Shown in pieces: positions 50,793-59,284 of a stretch of 64,000 nucleotides of DNA; the first letter of the stretch is position 1, and every line of letters starts with the position of its first letter. The notes beneath the pieces are model-generated. The model was given only the letters and a program-made list of their open reading frames with translations. It did no database searches and was not told the origin of the DNA. Source of the stretch: Actinoplanes sp. SE50/110 (GTDB lineage: Bacteria; Actinomycetota; Actinomycetes; Mycobacteriales; Micromonosporaceae); NCBI RefSeq assembly GCF_900119315.1, contig NZ_LT827010.1:4311001-4375000 (forward strand). Direction: 5' to 3'. The position numbers were made by a program, and so were the translations under genes.

Positions 50793-51590
50793 ATGCCTCG
50801 CACCATCGCCGTCATCATCCTGGCGAGCGCGGCGACCCTGGCCGCGCTGGCCGGCCCGGCCCAGGCCTCGACCGCCGTGCCCTCGACCGCCGTGCCCTCG
50901 ACCGCCGCGCCCGTGATTCACTTCGCGGCTGACGGCACCGACCGGGTCGACGGCGCCATCGAGGCCGGCCGGCCCGTGATCGTCGACTACGACCTGTCCC
51001 GGCTGCCGGAATGCCGCAACCAGTACGCCGGCGGCGACGCCTGGAGCATCGGCGTCTACTACCGCGTCGACGGCGGCCCGATCCAGACCCGGCCGGTCAC
51101 CCGGCTCGACCAGAACCGGCACAACGTCACCGCCCCGGCCGGCATCGACCTGCCGCCCGGCGGGCACGACCTGGAACTGTGGTTCCACGCCGGCGACCGT
51201 GCCGGGTGCAGCGAATACGACTCCCGATCCGGCGCCAACTACCACTACCCGATCGGGCAGCCGGCCGTCGTCACCTTCCGCGCCGACTGGTCCGAGACGG
51301 TCACCGGCAGCATCGAGGCGGGCCACCGGCTGGCCCTGCGCTACGACACCGCCCGCCTTCCGGAGTGTCGCGACCAGGCCTGGCGCATCGACGTCTTCCG
51401 CCGCTTCGACGGCGGGCCGGCCCAGTCGGAGACCCTGACCACCGGCGACGGTTCCCAGGTGCCGGGAAGCATCGACATCCCCGCCGGCAGCCACCAGGTC
51501 GAGATCTGGTTCCAGGTCACCGCGGATCAGGGCGGCTGCACCGCCTACGACTCCGACTTCGGCGCCAACTACGTGTACGCCGTCGCCTGA
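50793..51590 (+). CDS. Secreted protein with two DUF6209-like repeats
   Basis: A 265-residue exported protein. ATG 50793 has GAGGGGAA upstream; the signal ends near AQA-ST. Two tandem copies of a domain I associate with DUF6209 follow: IHFAADGTDRVDGAIEAGRP ... DYDLSRLPECRNQ ... LELWFHAGDRAGCSEYDSRS, and a second at about 170-265 with RYDTARLPECRDQ ... VEIWFQV ... GCTAYDSDFGANYVY. Each has a conserved Cys pair. Function is unknown. It is followed 31 bp later by another secreted Cys-repeat protein, probably in one operon. Confidence 0.8.
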   Translation: MPRTIAVIILASAATLAALAGPAQASTAVPSTAVPSTAAPVIHFAADGTDRVDGAIEAGRPVIVDYDLSRLPECRNQYAGGDAWSIGVYYRVDGGPIQTRPVTRLDQNRHNVTAPAGIDLPPGGHDLELWFHAGDRAGCSEYDSRSGANYHYPIGQPAVVTFRADWSETVTGSIEAGHRLALRYDTARLPECRDQAWRIDVFRRFDGGPAQSETLTTGDGSQVPGSIDIPAGSHQVEIWFQVTADQGGCTAYDSDFGANYVYAVA

Positions 51591-51621
51591 TCCACCCGGC
51601 ATCCCGTCGAGAGAGAACCCC

Positions 51622-52158
51622 ATGCGCACCCTGGTACGCCTTCTGCTCACCCTGCTGACCGGTGCCGTCACCGCCCTGGCCGGCACCGCCGCCCCCGCCG
51701 CGGCCTCCCCGCCCCCGCCGCGGGACCTGGGCGCGCCGAACCTGACCGGATTCTGTCGGTCCCAGGGCTACCCCGGGGCCGTCCTGACCGGAGCCACCGC
51801 GTACGACTGGCACTGCGGCCAGGGGCACGACATCGCCCTGGACGCCGCCTGCCGCTGGACCTACGGCATCGACCTGGCGATCGACCGGATCGGTGACTTC
51901 CACCGCCCGGACAGCATCGGCTGCTGGCGGGTCCGTTCCGACGTGGTGGTGCCGGACTTCGACCGCTTCTGCCGCACCCGCGGCGCGGACGGTGCCGCGC
52001 TCGACGGCGGCACGGTCTACGACTGGCACTGCGTCACCGGCGGCACCCGCTCGGCCATCGACGTGCTGGCCGCCTGCCGGGAGACGACGTTCGGCTACGC
52101 CACCGTCGACCGCTTCGCCGACTTCTTCGACGCGCGCTCCTGGCAGTGCCGGGTCTGA
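51622..52158 (+). CDS. Secreted protein with two Cys-rich YDWHC repeats
   Basis: A 178-residue exported protein (ATG 51622; signal cleaved near AAA-SP). Two repeats of about 60 residues share FCRxxG, then YDWHC, a central AACR and a closing SxxCWRV/SWQCRV. Three Cys per repeat, or four with the final one, suggest conserved disulfides. Such short YDWxC repeats occur in secreted actinomycete proteins, but I cannot name a function. It ends at a strong terminator. Confidence 0.75.
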   Translation: MRTLVRLLLTLLTGAVTALAGTAAPAAASPPPPRDLGAPNLTGFCRSQGYPGAVLTGATAYDWHCGQGHDIALDAACRWTYGIDLAIDRIGDFHRPDSIGCWRVRSDVVVPDFDRFCRTRGADGAALDGGTVYDWHCVTGGTRSAIDVLAACRETTFGYATVDRFADFFDARSWQCRV

Positions 52159-52171
52159 GATCCCTGCTGAC

Positions 52172-52199
52172 GGTACGGCGGTGCACCCACCGCCGTACC
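52172..52199 (+). terminator. Terminator after the two-gene secreted operon
   Basis: A perfect 12-bp stem GGTACGGCGGTG (52172-52183) with 52188-52199 and a 4-nt loop, 13 nt after the stop at 52158. Confidence 0.78.
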
Positions 52200-52292
52200 G
52201 GAGACGCTGCGCCGGCGGCGCCCGGCGAAACCGCACCCGAATCGCAACCGGCGGCGAACCGGCTGTCACCGCGACGGTGGTGACATATCCCG

Positions 52293-54140
52293 GTGACATG
52301 CTGGAGCAGGCGCCCGGAGCGGACCGTCCCGGCCGGTGCCCGCCGGCTCCGGTCGGTGGCCTGGCAGGTGTGGTGCGTGGTGGCGGTGGCACTCATCGCC
52401 GCCCACTTCATCGTGCCGGCCACGCATCCCGTCGCGCAGTCGGTGCTGTATTGCGCGGTGAGCGCCGGCACGGCCGTCGCTCTGGCCGCCGGCATCCGGC
52501 TGCACCGGCCGCGCAACGCCGTCGTGTGGTGGCTGCTCGCCATCGGCCAGGCGATGTACGTCGCCGGGGACATCGCCTATTTCACGGCCACCGCCGCCGC
52601 CGGGACGAACGGCTATCCCCTTTTCGCCAACGCCCTCTATCTCTCGCAGTACGGGTTCGCCGGCGCGGCGCTGGTGCTGCTCGGCCGGCGGCGCTCACCG
52701 CAGCGGAACACGGCCGCGATGATCGACACGGCGATCCTCACGGTGGCCGCGGCGGTGCTCTGGTGGGTGTTCCTCATCCATCCCGCCGTCGCCGTGCCGG
52801 GTTCGTCCCCGCTGGATGCTCTGGGCGCCACCATCTATCCGGTGGCCGACCTGTGCGTGCTCACCGTGGCGATCCGGCTCCTGCTCGGCGGTGGCACCCG
52901 GCAGCGGTCCTACCTGCTGCTGCTGATCAACCTCGGGCTGACGCTGCTGGCCGACACCGCGTACGGCCTGCTGTCGCTGCACGAGGTGTACGTGAACGGT
53001 GGCTGGTCGGACGCCGTGTACCTGGCCGCCTACGTCGCGCTGGGCGCGTCCGCCCTGCATCCGTCGATGCGGCACATCGCCGAGCCGGTGGAGACCCGGT
53101 CGGGGGCGACCCTGAACCGCGTGGCGCTGCTCGCGCTCGCCACCCTGATGGCTCCGGCGGTCCTGCTGGTGCAGGATCTGCGACACTCCACGAGTTCGGA
53201 CCTCGTCGTGGTGACCGCGTCGGCGGTGCTGTTCCTGCTGGTCCTCACGCGCATGGCGGCTCTCGTCTCGGCACAGCGCCGGATCGCGATGACCGACGGT
53301 CTCACGGGTGTGCACACCCGCCGCTTCCTGTCCGAGGCGTTGAGCGCCGAGGGCGATCGGGCCGCCCGGCGCGGCACCCCGATCGCGATGCTGCTCCTGG
53401 ACGTGGATCACTTCAAGCGCATCAACGACACGTACGGTCATCCGGCCGGCGACCAGGTCCTCGTGGAGCTGGCCCGCCGGCTGCGCCGGGCCTGCCGCGG
53501 CACCGACGTCGTCGCACGGTTCGGCGGCGAGGAGTTCGCGGTGCTGGTGACCAGGGATCACGCCGACCTGGCCACGCTCGCGGAGCGGCTGCGCGAGCGG
53601 ATCGCCGAGGTGCCGGTGGTGGTCAACGGCCGCACGGCGATCCCGGTCACCGTCTCCGTCGGCGCCGCCGCGCTGCCCGGCGGGGCCGGCACCGAAGAAC
53701 TGCTCAGCGCCGCGGACGCCGCGCTGTACGCGGCCAAGCGCGGCGGGCGCAACCGGGTCGTCGTGGGCGGGACCGGGCACGCCGTCGCCACGGGGGACGC
53801 CGTGCTCCCGGACCCCGCCGGCGCACCCGGTCCCGACGAGCAGATCCGGCGATGGACGGCCACGGTGGCCGAGGCCGCCCGCTGCCGCGCCGCCGACCCG
53901 GTGGTGCCGACCAGCCTGCTGATCGGGGTTTGCGCGGCGTGGGCGGTGATGCGACGCCCGGGCGCCGGGCGGGCCGGACTCTCCGCCGAGCAGGCCCGCG
54001 ACCAGCTGCGTCGTTGCCGCGGGGTGCAGTTCGACCCGGACGCGGTCGACCTCTTCCTCGAACTGGAGACGGCCGGACTCGTCGGTGTGCCGGACCCGGC
54101 GACCACCGGCGCGGCGCACGAAGAGTACGCGGTGAGCTGA
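52293..54140 (+). CDS. Membrane GGDEF diguanylate cyclase with truncated HD-GYP tail
   Basis: About 615 residues. Eight to ten transmembrane helices fill residues about 22-330 (MHYT/MASE-like sensor of unknown ligand). The GGDEF domain at about 335-490 has RFGGEEFAVLV, an active GGEEF variant; no RxxD I-site is obvious. The final 110 residues match the end of an HD-GYP domain (SLLIGVCAAWAVMRRPGAGR; GVQFDPDAVDLFLELE) but lack the HD and GYP catalytic residues. It may synthesise c-di-GMP, with the tail kept as a structural or regulatory piece. The GTG 52293 start is tentative. Confidence 0.87.
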   Translation: MTCWSRRPERTVPAGARRLRSVAWQVWCVVAVALIAAHFIVPATHPVAQSVLYCAVSAGTAVALAAGIRLHRPRNAVVWWLLAIGQAMYVAGDIAYFTATAAAGTNGYPLFANALYLSQYGFAGAALVLLGRRRSPQRNTAAMIDTAILTVAAAVLWWVFLIHPAVAVPGSSPLDALGATIYPVADLCVLTVAIRLLLGGGTRQRSYLLLLINLGLTLLADTAYGLLSLHEVYVNGGWSDAVYLAAYVALGASALHPSMRHIAEPVETRSGATLNRVALLALATLMAPAVLLVQDLRHSTSSDLVVVTASAVLFLLVLTRMAALVSAQRRIAMTDGLTGVHTRRFLSEALSAEGDRAARRGTPIAMLLLDVDHFKRINDTYGHPAGDQVLVELARRLRRACRGTDVVARFGGEEFAVLVTRDHADLATLAERLRERIAEVPVVVNGRTAIPVTVSVGAAALPGGAGTEELLSAADAALYAAKRGGRNRVVVGGTGHAVATGDAVLPDPAGAPGPDEQIRRWTATVAEAARCRAADPVVPTSLLIGVCAAWAVMRRPGAGRAGLSAEQARDQLRRCRGVQFDPDAVDLFLELETAGLVGVPDPATTGAAHEEYAVS

Positions 54141-54335
54141 GCGGAGGCGGTTCAGGAGCCGGGACGACCAGGACCGACTCGTAGGTGACCAGCCCGACGA
54201 CGGTGTGCCGATCGATCAGCCGGCCGGGCGGAAGCGGGACGGTCTACACGCGTACCGGCAACTGGTTGGTGAACGTGTTGGTGGTCTTCCTGATCGTCGG
54301 GATTAAGTCCCTTTTTTGGGGGTATGCCCCAGCGT

Positions 54336-54542
54336 ATGGCACTCAACGAGCAGGAAATCATCAGCTCTGACCCGGCCGGGCAGGACGGGGAAGGGCCGGC
54401 GGACGGCGGGGCGAACCCGCTGGGGCGCGACGGCGGGGCCGACGGCGGCGCGGAAAAGGAGAAGCCGCACGGCGAAGGGCTCGCCGACGGCGGAGCGAAC
54501 CCGGCCGGCCAGGACGGCGGGGCGGACGGCGGCGCCGAATAG
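54336..54542 (+). CDS. Small Gly/Asp-rich repeat protein
   Basis: 68 residues (72 if ATG 54324 is used). A short head (ALNEQEIISSD) is followed by two near-copies of a Gly/Asp/Ala-rich unit: GEGPADGGANPLGRDGGADG then GEGLADGGANPAGQDGGADG. Similar small DGGAD-rich proteins occur in actinomycetes, some annotated 'BatC-like'; I do not assert a function. The repeat and a stop directly after the second copy argue against chance. GGGGG upstream is poorly spaced for either ATG. Confidence 0.5.
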   Translation: MALNEQEIISSDPAGQDGEGPADGGANPLGRDGGADGGAEKEKPHGEGLADGGANPAGQDGGADGGAE

Positions 54543-54625
54543 CGACGCGGGCGTCGGCCGGTGCCAAACCGGTCCGGACTTCGATGGACGCTCGATCCGA
54601 GCGGGCACGTCGAGGGCGGGCCCGG

Positions 54626-55570
54626 CTACGGGCGCGGACGGGTCCGGAATGCGGCTCGGTAGGACTGGGGGCTGGCGCCGGTGACCCGCTTGAATCGGTC
54701 ACGGAAGGCGGTCGGGGAGCCGAAACCGACCCGGCCGGCGATGTGCTCGACCGGCAGGTCGGTGGCCTCCAGCAGGTGCTGGGCCTGGCGGACGCGGGCG
54801 CGCAGCAGCCACTGCAGCGGGGTGGTGCCGGTCTGGTCGCGGAAGTGCCGGTTCAGCGAGCGGACGCTCATGCCGGCGCGGGTGGCCAGGTCGGCGAGGG
54901 ATACCTCGACATCGGTGCAGTCCTGCATCCAGCGCAGCAGCGGTTCGAGGACGGAGCCGCGCGGGGCAGGCGGCTGCGCCGGGACGATGAACTGCGCCTG
55001 CCCGCCCTCCCGCTCCAGTGGCATGACGGACAGGCGGGCGGCGTCGGCGGCGACCGCGGAGCCGTGGTCGCGCCTGATTAGATGCAGACACAGGTCGAGT
55101 CCGGCGGCGGCGCCGGCCGAGGTGAGAAACTGGCCGTTGTCGACGTAGAGGACGTCCGGGTCGACGGTGATCTCCGGGTAGCGGGCGGCGAGCGCGCCGG
55201 TGGCCAGCCAGTGGGTGGTGGCGCGGAGGCCGTCCAGCAGACCGGTCGCGGCCAGAATGAACGTGCCCGCGCAGATCGAGGCGAGCCGGGCGCCGCCGGC
55301 GGCCGCCTTGCGCAGGTGGTCGACGACCTCCGGCGGGACGATCATGGCGGTGTCGGCGCAGCCCGGGATGATGATCGTGTCCGCTTCCAGCAGCGTGTCC
55401 AGGCCGTACCGGGTGTTGATGGTGAAGGCGCCGGCGTCGACCGTCGAGGTGGGCGCGCAGATCCGCACCTCGTACAGCGCGCCGTGGCCGGTCCGGCCGA
55501 AGACCTCGATCGGGGTGGCGAGGTCGAACGGGATCACGGTGTCCAGGGCGAGGACCGCCACGAGGTGCAT
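54626..55570 (-). CDS. GlxA-type AraC-family regulator with DJ-1/PfpI domain
   Basis: A 314-residue regulator. The N-terminal DJ-1/PfpI-like domain (LVAVLALDTVIPFDLATPIE; SICAGTFILAATGLLDG, with Cys in the nucleophile-elbow position) is used for sensing in this family. The C-terminal AraC double HTH is clear: LADLATRAGMSVRSLNRHF and HIAGRVGFGSPTAFRDRFKR. It is divergent from two small membrane proteins, its likely targets. An imperfect dyad lies in the gap. Confidence 0.9.
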   Translation of the reverse strand: MHLVAVLALDTVIPFDLATPIEVFGRTGHGALYEVRICAPTSTVDAGAFTINTRYGLDTLLEADTIIIPGCADTAMIVPPEVVDHLRKAAAGGARLASICAGTFILAATGLLDGLRATTHWLATGALAARYPEITVDPDVLYVDNGQFLTSAGAAAGLDLCLHLIRRDHGSAVAADAARLSVMPLEREGGQAQFIVPAQPPAPRGSVLEPLLRWMQDCTDVEVSLADLATRAGMSVRSLNRHFRDQTGTTPLQWLLRARVRQAQHLLEATDLPVEHIAGRVGFGSPTAFRDRFKRVTGASPQSYRAAFRTRPRP

Positions 55571-55590
55571 CCCGGCACTCTAACGCCCTC

Positions 55591-55627
55591 CTGGCCAGAT
55601 CTCGTTGAAGGTGGGCAATCTCGCCAG
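55591..55627. promoter_or_regulatory. Imperfect dyad in the AraC/membrane-gene gap
   Basis: CTGGCCAGAT (55591-55600) and ATCTCGCCAG (55618-55627), 9 of 10 bases symmetric with 17 bp between. It lies between the divergent regulator (start 55570) and the membrane gene (start 55665). It could be the regulator's binding site, although AraC proteins more often use direct repeats. Confidence 0.45.
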
Positions 55628-55664
55628 TTCTGTCCGGGCGGATCCGGCCCTAACGTTCGCAGGC

Positions 55665-56084
55665 GTGACAAAACTCCTGCTCAGCGTGCACGTCCTGGCC
55701 GCCCTCGTGGCGATCGGGCCGGTCACCGTCGCCGCCAGCATGTTCCCCGCCGCCACCCGGCGCGCCGATCGCGGGGCGCTGCCGCTGCTGCACCGGATCT
55801 GCCGGATGTACGCGCTGCTCGGGCTGGCCGTCCCGGTCTTCGGCCTGGCCACCGCGTCCCGCCTCGGGGTCCTCGGCGACGCCTGGCTGCTGACCTCGAT
55901 CGGGTTGACCGCGGCCGCCGGGCTGCTGCTGGCCCTGGTGATCCTGCCCGCGCAGCGCGGGATCGTCGCCGGCGCGGCGGTCCCGCCGGCCCGGCTCGGG
56001 ATGCTGACCGGTGTCTTCAACCTGATCTGGGCGGCGGTCGTGGTGCTGATGGTCGTCCGCCCCGGCTCGACGACGGGGACCTGA
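55665..56084 (+). CDS. Small four-helix membrane protein
   Basis: 139 residues from GTG 55665. Four helices: LLSVHVLAALVAIGPVTVAA, ALLGLAVPVFGLATAS, LLTSIGLTAAAGLLLALVIL and FNLIWAAVVVLMVV. The pattern, with a conserved His in the first helix, resembles DUF2269-like proteins. It is coupled to the next small membrane gene (3-bp gap) and divergent from the GlxA-type regulator, its likely controller. Confidence 0.65.
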   Translation: MTKLLLSVHVLAALVAIGPVTVAASMFPAATRRADRGALPLLHRICRMYALLGLAVPVFGLATASRLGVLGDAWLLTSIGLTAAAGLLLALVILPAQRGIVAGAAVPPARLGMLTGVFNLIWAAVVVLMVVRPGSTTGT

Positions 56085-56087
56085 GCG

Positions 56088-56324
56088 ATGCCGGCACGAT
56101 ACCGCGGCGTCGCCGCCGCCGTGGAGCTGAGCTCGCTGCTGATTCTCCTGATCAATCTGGCCACCGTGCACGCCCGGCCGGTCACGTCGCTGGGCGGTCC
56201 GATCCACGGTTGCGCCTACCTGTTCGTCATCGTCAGCACCGCGACCGACGCCAGGGCGAGCCGCACCGCGAAGCTGCTGGCCTGGGTCCCGGGCATCGGC
56301 GGCCTGCTCGCCCGGCGCCGGTGA
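56088..56324 (+). CDS. Small DUF3817-like membrane protein
   Basis: A 78-residue protein with two helices (AAAVELSSLLILLINLATVH and GPIHGCAYLFVIVSTAT) and a basic C-terminus. The GPIHG motif between the helices resembles DUF3817 proteins. It starts 3 bp after the previous gene, so both are one transcript under the AraC-type regulator. Function unknown. Confidence 0.6.
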   Translation: MPARYRGVAAAVELSSLLILLINLATVHARPVTSLGGPIHGCAYLFVIVSTATDARASRTAKLLAWVPGIGGLLARRR

Positions 56325-56329
56325 CGGGC

Positions 56330-56397
56330 CAGTTTCGGTGACCGCTCAGCTTCGGTGACCGCCCGGTTTCGGTGACCGCTGAGTGTCGGTGACCGCT
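56330..56397. repeat. Four tandem 17-bp repeats between convergent genes
   Basis: Four 17-bp units (CAGTTTCGGTGACCGCT and variants) run from 56330 to 56397 without gaps; the core TCGGTGACCGC is invariant in all four. The array fills the gap between the DUF3817-like gene and the converging polyprenyl synthase. Each core contains a small dyad (CGGTGACCG). Confidence 0.8.
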
Positions 56398-57650
56398 CAG
56401 GAGCTGCGGGCGGTCGCCGCCTCGGCGAGGGCGAGCAGCACCGAGCGGGCCGCCTCGTCGACGGGCGTGCCGCTGAGCACGCCGAGACTCGTCGCCAGCA
56501 GTTGCTCGATCATCCGCTCGACCTCGGCCCGGGCACCGGTGTCCACGATGATCTGCCGGAGGGTGTCGACGCCGGCCCCGGTCAGGCCGCGATCGCCGAG
56601 CAGCGCGGTGAGGGCGGCCTGCTGGGGTGCGGTGGCGCGGTCCGCGGCCAGGATGACCAGCGTGGTGCGCTTTCCCTCGCGCAGGTCGTCGCCGGTGGGT
56701 TTGCCGGTCTGCGCCGCGTCGCCGAAGACCCCGAGCAGGTCGTCGCGCAGCTGGAACGCCTCGCCCAGCGGCAGACCGAACGCGGACAACCGGGCGAGCA
56801 GATCGTCGTCCGCGCCGGCGAGCCGGGCGCCGAGCAGCAGCGGATGTTCGACGGTGTACTTGGCGCTCTTGAAGTGCACCACCCGGCGCGCCCGGTCGAC
56901 GCCGCCCCGGGACGGCCGCGCCTGGTCCAGCAGGTCCAGATACTGGCCGCCCATCAGCTGGGTGCGCATCCGGTCGAAGACCGGCCGGCCCCGGGCCAGC
57001 GCGGACGGGTGCAGGCCGCTGCCCGAATACAACGCGTCGCTCCAGGTCAGGCACAGGTCGCCGGCGAGCACGGCGGCGGACAGCCCGAAGTGGTCGGCGT
57101 CCCCGGCCCAGCGGCCGCCGGAGTGCAGGGCCGCCAGTCTGCGGTGCACCGCCGGGGCGCCGCGACGGGTGTCCGAATCGTCCATGATGTCGTCGTGGAT
57201 CAGCGCGGCGGCCTGCAGGAACTCCAGGGATGTCGCGGCCGCCACGATGCCCGGGCCGTCGGGGGCGCCGGCCGCCCGCCACGCCCAGTAGCAGAACGCC
57301 GGCCGGAGTCGTTTGCCGCCGCCCATCAGGTCGGCCACGTAGCGTTCCAGCGGCGCGCAGTCGTCGCTGACCTCGGCCAGCACGTCGCGTTGCGCGCTGA
57401 GGAAGTCGTCGATCACGCCGCGGACCCGGCTCCGGAGATCCGCACTGTCCAGAGGCGAGGTGGCGGTCCGTAGGGGCACGGCCTGGGGTGGCGGTGGATC
57501 GTGCGGCGGCGCGGTCGGTGACGGGACGCCGGCCTGCGGTGGCGGTGGATCGTGCGGCGGCGCGGTCGGTGACGGGACGCCGGCCTGCGGTGGCGGAGAA
57601 TCGTGCGGCGGCGCGGTCGGCGGGGAAGCGGTGCGGTCGGTGGCGGTCAC
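56397..57650 (-). CDS. Polyprenyl (isoprenoid) diphosphate synthase
   Basis: A 417-residue trans-isoprenyl diphosphate synthase. It has GGGKRLRP near residue 111, the first Asp-rich motif DDIMDDSDTRRG near 151, GGQYLDL, KSAKYTVEHPL, and the second Asp-rich motif QLRDDLLGVFGD. All catalytic residues are present. An unusual 60-residue Pro/His-rich N-terminal extension is made of three 17-residue repeats. The GTG start overlaps the MFS stop (GTGA), so it is coupled to the pump. It probably makes a C15-C25 diphosphate; chain length cannot be judged safely. Confidence 0.9.
   Translation of the reverse strand: MTATDRTASPPTAPPHDSPPPQAGVPSPTAPPHDPPPPQAGVPSPTAPPHDPPPPQAVPLRTATSPLDSADLRSRVRGVIDDFLSAQRDVLAEVSDDCAPLERYVADLMGGGKRLRPAFCYWAWRAAGAPDGPGIVAAATSLEFLQAAALIHDDIMDDSDTRRGAPAVHRRLAALHSGGRWAGDADHFGLSAAVLAGDLCLTWSDALYSGSGLHPSALARGRPVFDRMRTQLMGGQYLDLLDQARPSRGGVDRARRVVHFKSAKYTVEHPLLLGARLAGADDDLLARLSAFGLPLGEAFQLRDDLLGVFGDAAQTGKPTGDDLREGKRTTLVILAADRATAPQQAALTALLGDRGLTGAGVDTLRQIIVDTGARAEVERMIEQLLATSLGVLSGTPVDEAARSVLLALAEAATARSS
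57487..57621. repeat. 51-bp tandem repeats in the synthase N-terminal extension
   Basis: Two complete and one partial 51-bp unit (57487-57537, 57538-57588, 57589 to about 57621), encoding 17-residue Pro-rich repeats. The two full units are identical over their length as read, so copy number may vary between strains. Confidence 0.85.
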
Positions 57651-59236
57651 CGGTCACCGCCCGGGGTGGTGCGGGTCAGGCGGGCCGAGGCCAGCAGGCC
57701 GATCAGCAGGAAGCCGGCGGCGGTGAACGCGGTCCACCGGGTCGCCGTCGACAGTGCCTGCTTCGCGTCCGCGGCCAGCGGCGCGGTCCGGGGATCACCC
57801 GCCAGGCCGGGGATCGCCGCGCCCGCGCTGTCCTTGACGGCCGCCACCACCGCCGACCGCTGCTGCGCGGGCACCCCGCGGTCGTCGAGGGCCGAGCTCA
57901 GGTGACCGGCGAGCGTGCTGAACAGGATCGTGCCCAGCACTGCGATGCCGAGCGCGGAACCCAGCTGGCGGGTGGTGCTCTGCGTGCCGGACGCCTGACC
58001 GCTCATCGCGACCGGCACGTCGGCGAGCACCACCCCGGTGATCTGCGCGGTGGCCAGGCCGACGCCCACCCCGTACCCGAAGAGCAGTGGGGTGACCTGC
58101 CACCAGGCCGTGTCCGGAGCCGCGACGAGTCCGATGCCGGCTACGCCGGCGATTTCCAGCACGATGCCCAGCCGGACGAGGAAGATCGCGCCCCGTTTCG
58201 CGGCGAGCGGGATGGCCAGCCCGCTGGCCACGAAGCTGCCCGCGGCCAGCGGCAGCAGGGCCAGCCCGGTCTGGAACGCGCTGTAGCCGCGCACGTTCTG
58301 CAGCCACAGCGGCAGGGCGAAGAGCAGTCCGAACTCGCCGAGGCTGACCACGGCGGCGACCAGGTTGCCGTTGCGGAACGACGGGATCGCGAACAGCCGC
58401 AGGTCGAGCAGGACCGGGCGGCCGGCCGCGTTGCGGCGGTGTTCCAGCCAGAGGAAGGTGACCAGGCCGGCGGCGGCGAGTCCGAAAGCGATCGGCACCG
58501 GGGACAGCCGCAGTGTCCAGGAGACACCCGCCACGCTGACCGGGCCGGTGCGCTCGAACCAGCCGAAGCTGCGGCCCTCGATCAGGGCGAAGACCAGGCA
58601 GCCGAGGGACAGCGAGGAGAGCACCGCGCCGGCCCGGTCGTTGCCCCGCCGGTCGCCGGACTCCCGGGACTCGGCCAGCAGCATCGGCGCGGCGATCAGA
58701 ATCAGCACGCTGAGCGGGAGGTTGATGCCGAACGCCCAGCGCCAGGAGACCGCGGTGGTGAGCCAGCCGCCGAGCAGCGGACCGAGTGCCGCGGCGCCGC
58801 CGATCGTGGAACCCCACACGGCGAACGCGATGCCCCGCTCGCGGCCGGTGAAGCCGGCGTTCAGCAGCGACAGCGAGGTGGGCAGGATCATCGCGCCGCC
58901 GACGCCCTGCACCTGGCGCGCGACGATCAGCAGCGGGGGTGCCGGGGCCAGGGCACAGCCGATGCTGCCCAGCATGAACACGCCGATGCCGGTCATGAAC
59001 AGCCGGCGGCGGCCGACCCGGTCCGCGGTCCGGCCGGCGACCAGCAGCAGCGCGGCCAGCACGACGGTGTACGACTCCTGGACCCACTGAGCGTCGCTGG
59101 AGGTGGCGCCGAGGTCGTCGATGATCGAGGGAACCGCGACGTTCACGATCGTGGCGTCCACGATGATCATCGCCACGCCGAAGCTGACCACCAGCAGGCC
59201 GAGCCAGCGGCGCCGGGGGGATATCTCTGCGGTCAT
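57647..59236 (-). CDS. DHA2-family MFS drug exporter
   Basis: A 529-residue membrane transporter with 14 predicted helices, DHA2 (EmrB/QacA) style. Motif D-like IIVDATIVNVAVPSI is in helix 1, motif A GRTADRVGRRRLF near 68, and motif C GPLLGGWLTTAVSWRWAFGI near 150. It probably exports drugs or lipophilic cations by proton antiport. It is divergent from a MarR gene with an operator just before its start, and its stop overlaps the polyprenyl synthase start. Export of an isoprenoid-linked product is possible but speculative. Confidence 0.92.
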   Translation of the reverse strand: MTAEISPRRRWLGLLVVSFGVAMIIVDATIVNVAVPSIIDDLGATSSDAQWVQESYTVVLAALLLVAGRTADRVGRRRLFMTGIGVFMLGSIGCALAPAPPLLIVARQVQGVGGAMILPTSLSLLNAGFTGRERGIAFAVWGSTIGGAAALGPLLGGWLTTAVSWRWAFGINLPLSVLILIAAPMLLAESRESGDRRGNDRAGAVLSSLSLGCLVFALIEGRSFGWFERTGPVSVAGVSWTLRLSPVPIAFGLAAAGLVTFLWLEHRRNAAGRPVLLDLRLFAIPSFRNGNLVAAVVSLGEFGLLFALPLWLQNVRGYSAFQTGLALLPLAAGSFVASGLAIPLAAKRGAIFLVRLGIVLEIAGVAGIGLVAAPDTAWWQVTPLLFGYGVGVGLATAQITGVVLADVPVAMSGQASGTQSTTRQLGSALGIAVLGTILFSTLAGHLSSALDDRGVPAQQRSAVVAAVKDSAGAAIPGLAGDPRTAPLAADAKQALSTATRWTAFTAAGFLLIGLLASARLTRTTPGGDR

Positions 59237-59240
59237 GAAT

Positions 59241-59253
59241 CTTGTTATACAAG
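59241..59253. promoter_or_regulatory. MarR operator upstream of the MFS pump
   Basis: A dyad CTTGT-TAT-ACAAG, 4 bp before the MFS start and 31 bp before the MarR start. Its TTGT/ACAA arms suit MarR-type operators. It lies in an AT-rich patch likely to be the divergent promoter. Confidence 0.7.
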
Positions 59254-59284
59254 TAGTTAGAAATTCTTGCTACCCGGGAGCCGT

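Noticed and set aside
54185..54370. 61-residue open frame after the GGDEF gene
   Set aside because: It has no ribosome-binding site, overlaps the start region of the Gly/Asp-rich gene, and reads as unstructured Arg/Ser/Thr sequence with only a chance apolar run.
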